Positions 62,785 through 64,000 of a stretch of 64,000 nt of DNA are shown here, piece by piece; the stretch's first letter is position 1; the number at the start of each line of letters is the position of its first letter. The stretch is from Chitinophaga pinensis. Its GTDB lineage: Bacteria; Bacteroidota; Bacteroidia; Chitinophagales; UBA10324. The stretch is from positions 124,001 to 188,000 of the forward strand of contig CAMDDP010000001.1 in NCBI GenBank assembly GCA_945892775.1, given 5' to 3'. Position numbers and translations under genes: made by a program. Below the pieces are notes generated by a model that was not told the DNA's origin, did no database searches, and saw only the letters and a program-made list of their open reading frames with translations.

Positions 62785-63750
62785 ATGATAGTTATAACAG
62801 GTGCTGCTGGATTTATTGGTTCATGCCTCGTTCGTGGTTTAAATGATGTTGGATTTTACGATCTTGGTTTAGTAGATGAATTTTCGTCGGACAGAAAAAA
62901 AGTAAATTATGCAAGTAAAAAATTTCTCAACATCATTCAACGCTCTGAGTTTATTGACTGGTTTGATTTACAACACGACTCCATTGATTTTGTTTTTCAT
63001 TTAGGGGCACGAACAAACACTGCGGAGTTTAATGTGAATTTGCTGAATGATTTGAACCTTAATTATTCAAAAGAGATATTTACACGTTGCGCCAATTACC
63101 AAATTCCGATTGTTTATGCTTCCAGTGCCGCAACTTATGGCGACGGTGAATTTGGATATGATGATTGTCATTCAATCATTCCTTCATTGCAACCGCTGAA
63201 TCCTTATGGGATCTCTAAAAATGATTTTGATAAATGGGTGTTGCAGCAGAATCAACTGCCACCATTTTGGTGCGGATTGAAATTTTTTAATGTGTATGGC
63301 CCAAATGAATACCATAAAGCCAGAATGGCAAGTGTTATTTTTCACGGATACAATCAGCTGAAGGAAGAAGGAAAAATAAAATTATTTCGTTCGCACAAAG
63401 AAGAATACAAAGACGGAATGCAGCAGCGCGACTTTATTTATGTGAAAGATGTGGTGGATGTGTTGATGTATTTTTTTAACGAACAAAAATACAATGGTAT
63501 TTACAATTTAGGCACCGGTGAAGCGCGAACTTTTATGGATTTAGCAAATAGCATTTTTGCTGCATTAAGCTTGAACCCTGAAATTGAATGGACCGATATT
63601 CCATTAGACATTCGTGATAAGTATCAATATTTCACTGAGGCAAAAATGGATAAGCTACGAAGCGTTGGTTATACAAAACCTTTTACAACTCTAGGGGAAG
63701 GTGTAAAAGATTATGTGTTGAATTACTTGGAGGGGAAAAAGATTTGGTAA
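62785..63750 (+). CDS. hldD: ADP-glyceromanno-heptose 6-epimerase-like protein (HldD/RfaD)
   Basis: A 321-residue short-chain dehydrogenase of the extended family that epimerises the heptose precursor of lipopolysaccharide. The NAD loop ITGAAGFIG is at residues 3-11. The catalytic Y-x-x-x-K is in NPYGISKNDFDKW, with the Ser of YASSAATYGDG. KFFNVYGPNEYHKARMASV and QRDFIYVKDVVDV match RfaD. hldE and the transferase genes are not adjacent, so the heptose role is inferred from sequence only. A hairpin follows. Confidence 0.88.
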   Translation: MIVITGAAGFIGSCLVRGLNDVGFYDLGLVDEFSSDRKKVNYASKKFLNIIQRSEFIDWFDLQHDSIDFVFHLGARTNTAEFNVNLLNDLNLNYSKEIFTRCANYQIPIVYASSAATYGDGEFGYDDCHSIIPSLQPLNPYGISKNDFDKWVLQQNQLPPFWCGLKFFNVYGPNEYHKARMASVIFHGYNQLKEEGKIKLFRSHKEEYKDGMQQRDFIYVKDVVDVLMYFFNEQKYNGIYNLGTGEARTFMDLANSIFAALSLNPEIEWTDIPLDIRDKYQYFTEAKMDKLRSVGYTKPFTTLGEGVKDYVLNYLEGKKIW

Positions 63751-63770
63751 TAGAAAATATGTTTAATAAA

Positions 63771-63796
63771 AAAAGCGACAATAAATTGTCGCTTTT
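63771..63796. terminator. Bidirectional terminator
   Basis: An 11-bp stem AAAAGCGACAA/TTGTCGCTTTT (63771-63781 with 63786-63796) with loop TAAA. It can end hldD on the plus strand. The longer T run is on the minus strand, where it would have ended the tRNA-Ser whose 3' fragment lies just beyond it. Confidence 0.8.
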
Positions 63797-63806
63797 AGGG
63801 TCTATT

Positions 63807-63828
63807 GCGGAGAGAAAGGGATTCGAAC
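63807..63828 (-). other. tRNA-Ser 3' end fragment, candidate attachment site
   Basis: On the minus strand the 22 bases from the T loop TTCGAAT through CCCTT and acceptor strand TCTCTCC to discriminator G and C read as the 3' end of a tRNA-Ser. Upstream of it no 5' T-stem, variable arm or anticodon arm follows; the sequence changes abruptly at 63829. This is the usual remnant left at the far end of an element integrated in a tRNA gene. The rest of the element would lie beyond the right edge. Confidence 0.6.
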
Positions 63829-64000
63829 ATTTTTTGGAATGCTTATCTATCAAGCATTTCAGAGAGTATCCGCTAAGAGGTATCCGAATAGGTATCTGCC
63901 TAAAAATTCTTCACCACCCTGTAAAGTCCTTTCTTTCCTTGCTTTGCAAAGATATTTATTTTCTGATAGTTGATTAATTGACCGCAGTAATATTTATTGA
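63829..64000. other. Non-coding end of a possible integrated element
   Basis: No supported gene. It contains an inverted repeat AATGCTT/AAGCATT (63838-63844 with 63852-63858), three GTATC-type repeats (63866, 63880 and 63892) and on the minus strand a TATCTTTG box (63947-63954) without a clear -33 element. Confidence 0.4.

Noticed and set aside
63866-63896. Start of a CRISPR array
   Set aside because: The GTATC repeats are far too short and unevenly spaced.
63744-63977. A 77-codon open frame after hldD
   Set aside because: It runs across the terminator hairpin and the tRNA-Ser fragment, and its codons are explained by those; no protein-like features.

Overview
The window is a stretch of chromosome from a low-GC member of the Bacteroidota, probably close to the Chitinophagales/Sphingobacteriia. 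Four things point there. The promoters that can be read have the Bacteroidota form TTTG-N18-20-TAnnTTTG. Shine-Dalgarno sequences are scarce. Two secreted proteins end in type IX secretion (T9SS) sorting domains. The division protein FtsI carries a PASTA domain and the MurE ligase carries the DNPR meso-DAP signature. No virus, complete transposon or CRISPR array is visible.

Layout. 1-3.6 kb: the 5' end of dnaB, a tRNA-Glu, then gap and pgk. 3.8-19.4 kb: a complete division and cell-wall (dcw) operon in the order mraZ-rsmH-ftsL-ftsI-murE-mraY-murD-ftsW-murG-murC-ftsQ-ftsA-ftsZ. It has a readable MraZ operator in front and a strong terminator behind; murB and ddl are not in it. 19.4-26.6 kb: a lipoprotein, an N-acetylglucosamine-kinase-like gene, an MFS transporter and a xylFGH-type sugar ABC transporter. 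26.7-29 kb: tRNA-Lys and umuDC behind a large perfect palindrome. 29-32 kb: an Smr protein and three periplasmic lipoproteins (rhodanese-thioredoxin, CxxCH, DUF4920).

32-47.2 kb: respiratory complex I in two co-oriented blocks, nuoABCD and nuoHIJKLMN. They are separated by about 5 kb of unrelated genes (cold-shock protein, small P-loop kinase, dicarboxylate symporter, small conserved protein, thioesterase, T9SS beta-propeller protein). nuoE, nuoF and nuoG, which would normally lie between the blocks, are absent. 47.3-52.5 kb: beta-lactamase-family lipoprotein, YwqK/MORN-like repeat protein, T9SS protein, a sigma-54 response regulator and a STAS antagonist. 52.8-63.8 kb: clpC, GtrA-like protein, GNAT acetyltransferase, pseudouridine synthase, subtilase, UPF0316 protein, cspA, M13 metalloprotease, acyl-CoA thioesterase and an hldD-like epimerase.

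The last 200 bases hold a 22-nt fragment matching the 3' end of a tRNA-Ser, with no tRNA body attached but with its terminator still downstream. This looks like the far attachment site of an integrative element lying beyond the right edge. Most genes are ordinary housekeeping genes. The observations most worth checking are this att-like junction, the umuDC palindrome, the split complex I lacking EFG, the MraZ boxes, and an unusual lysine in the FtsZ GTP-binding signature.
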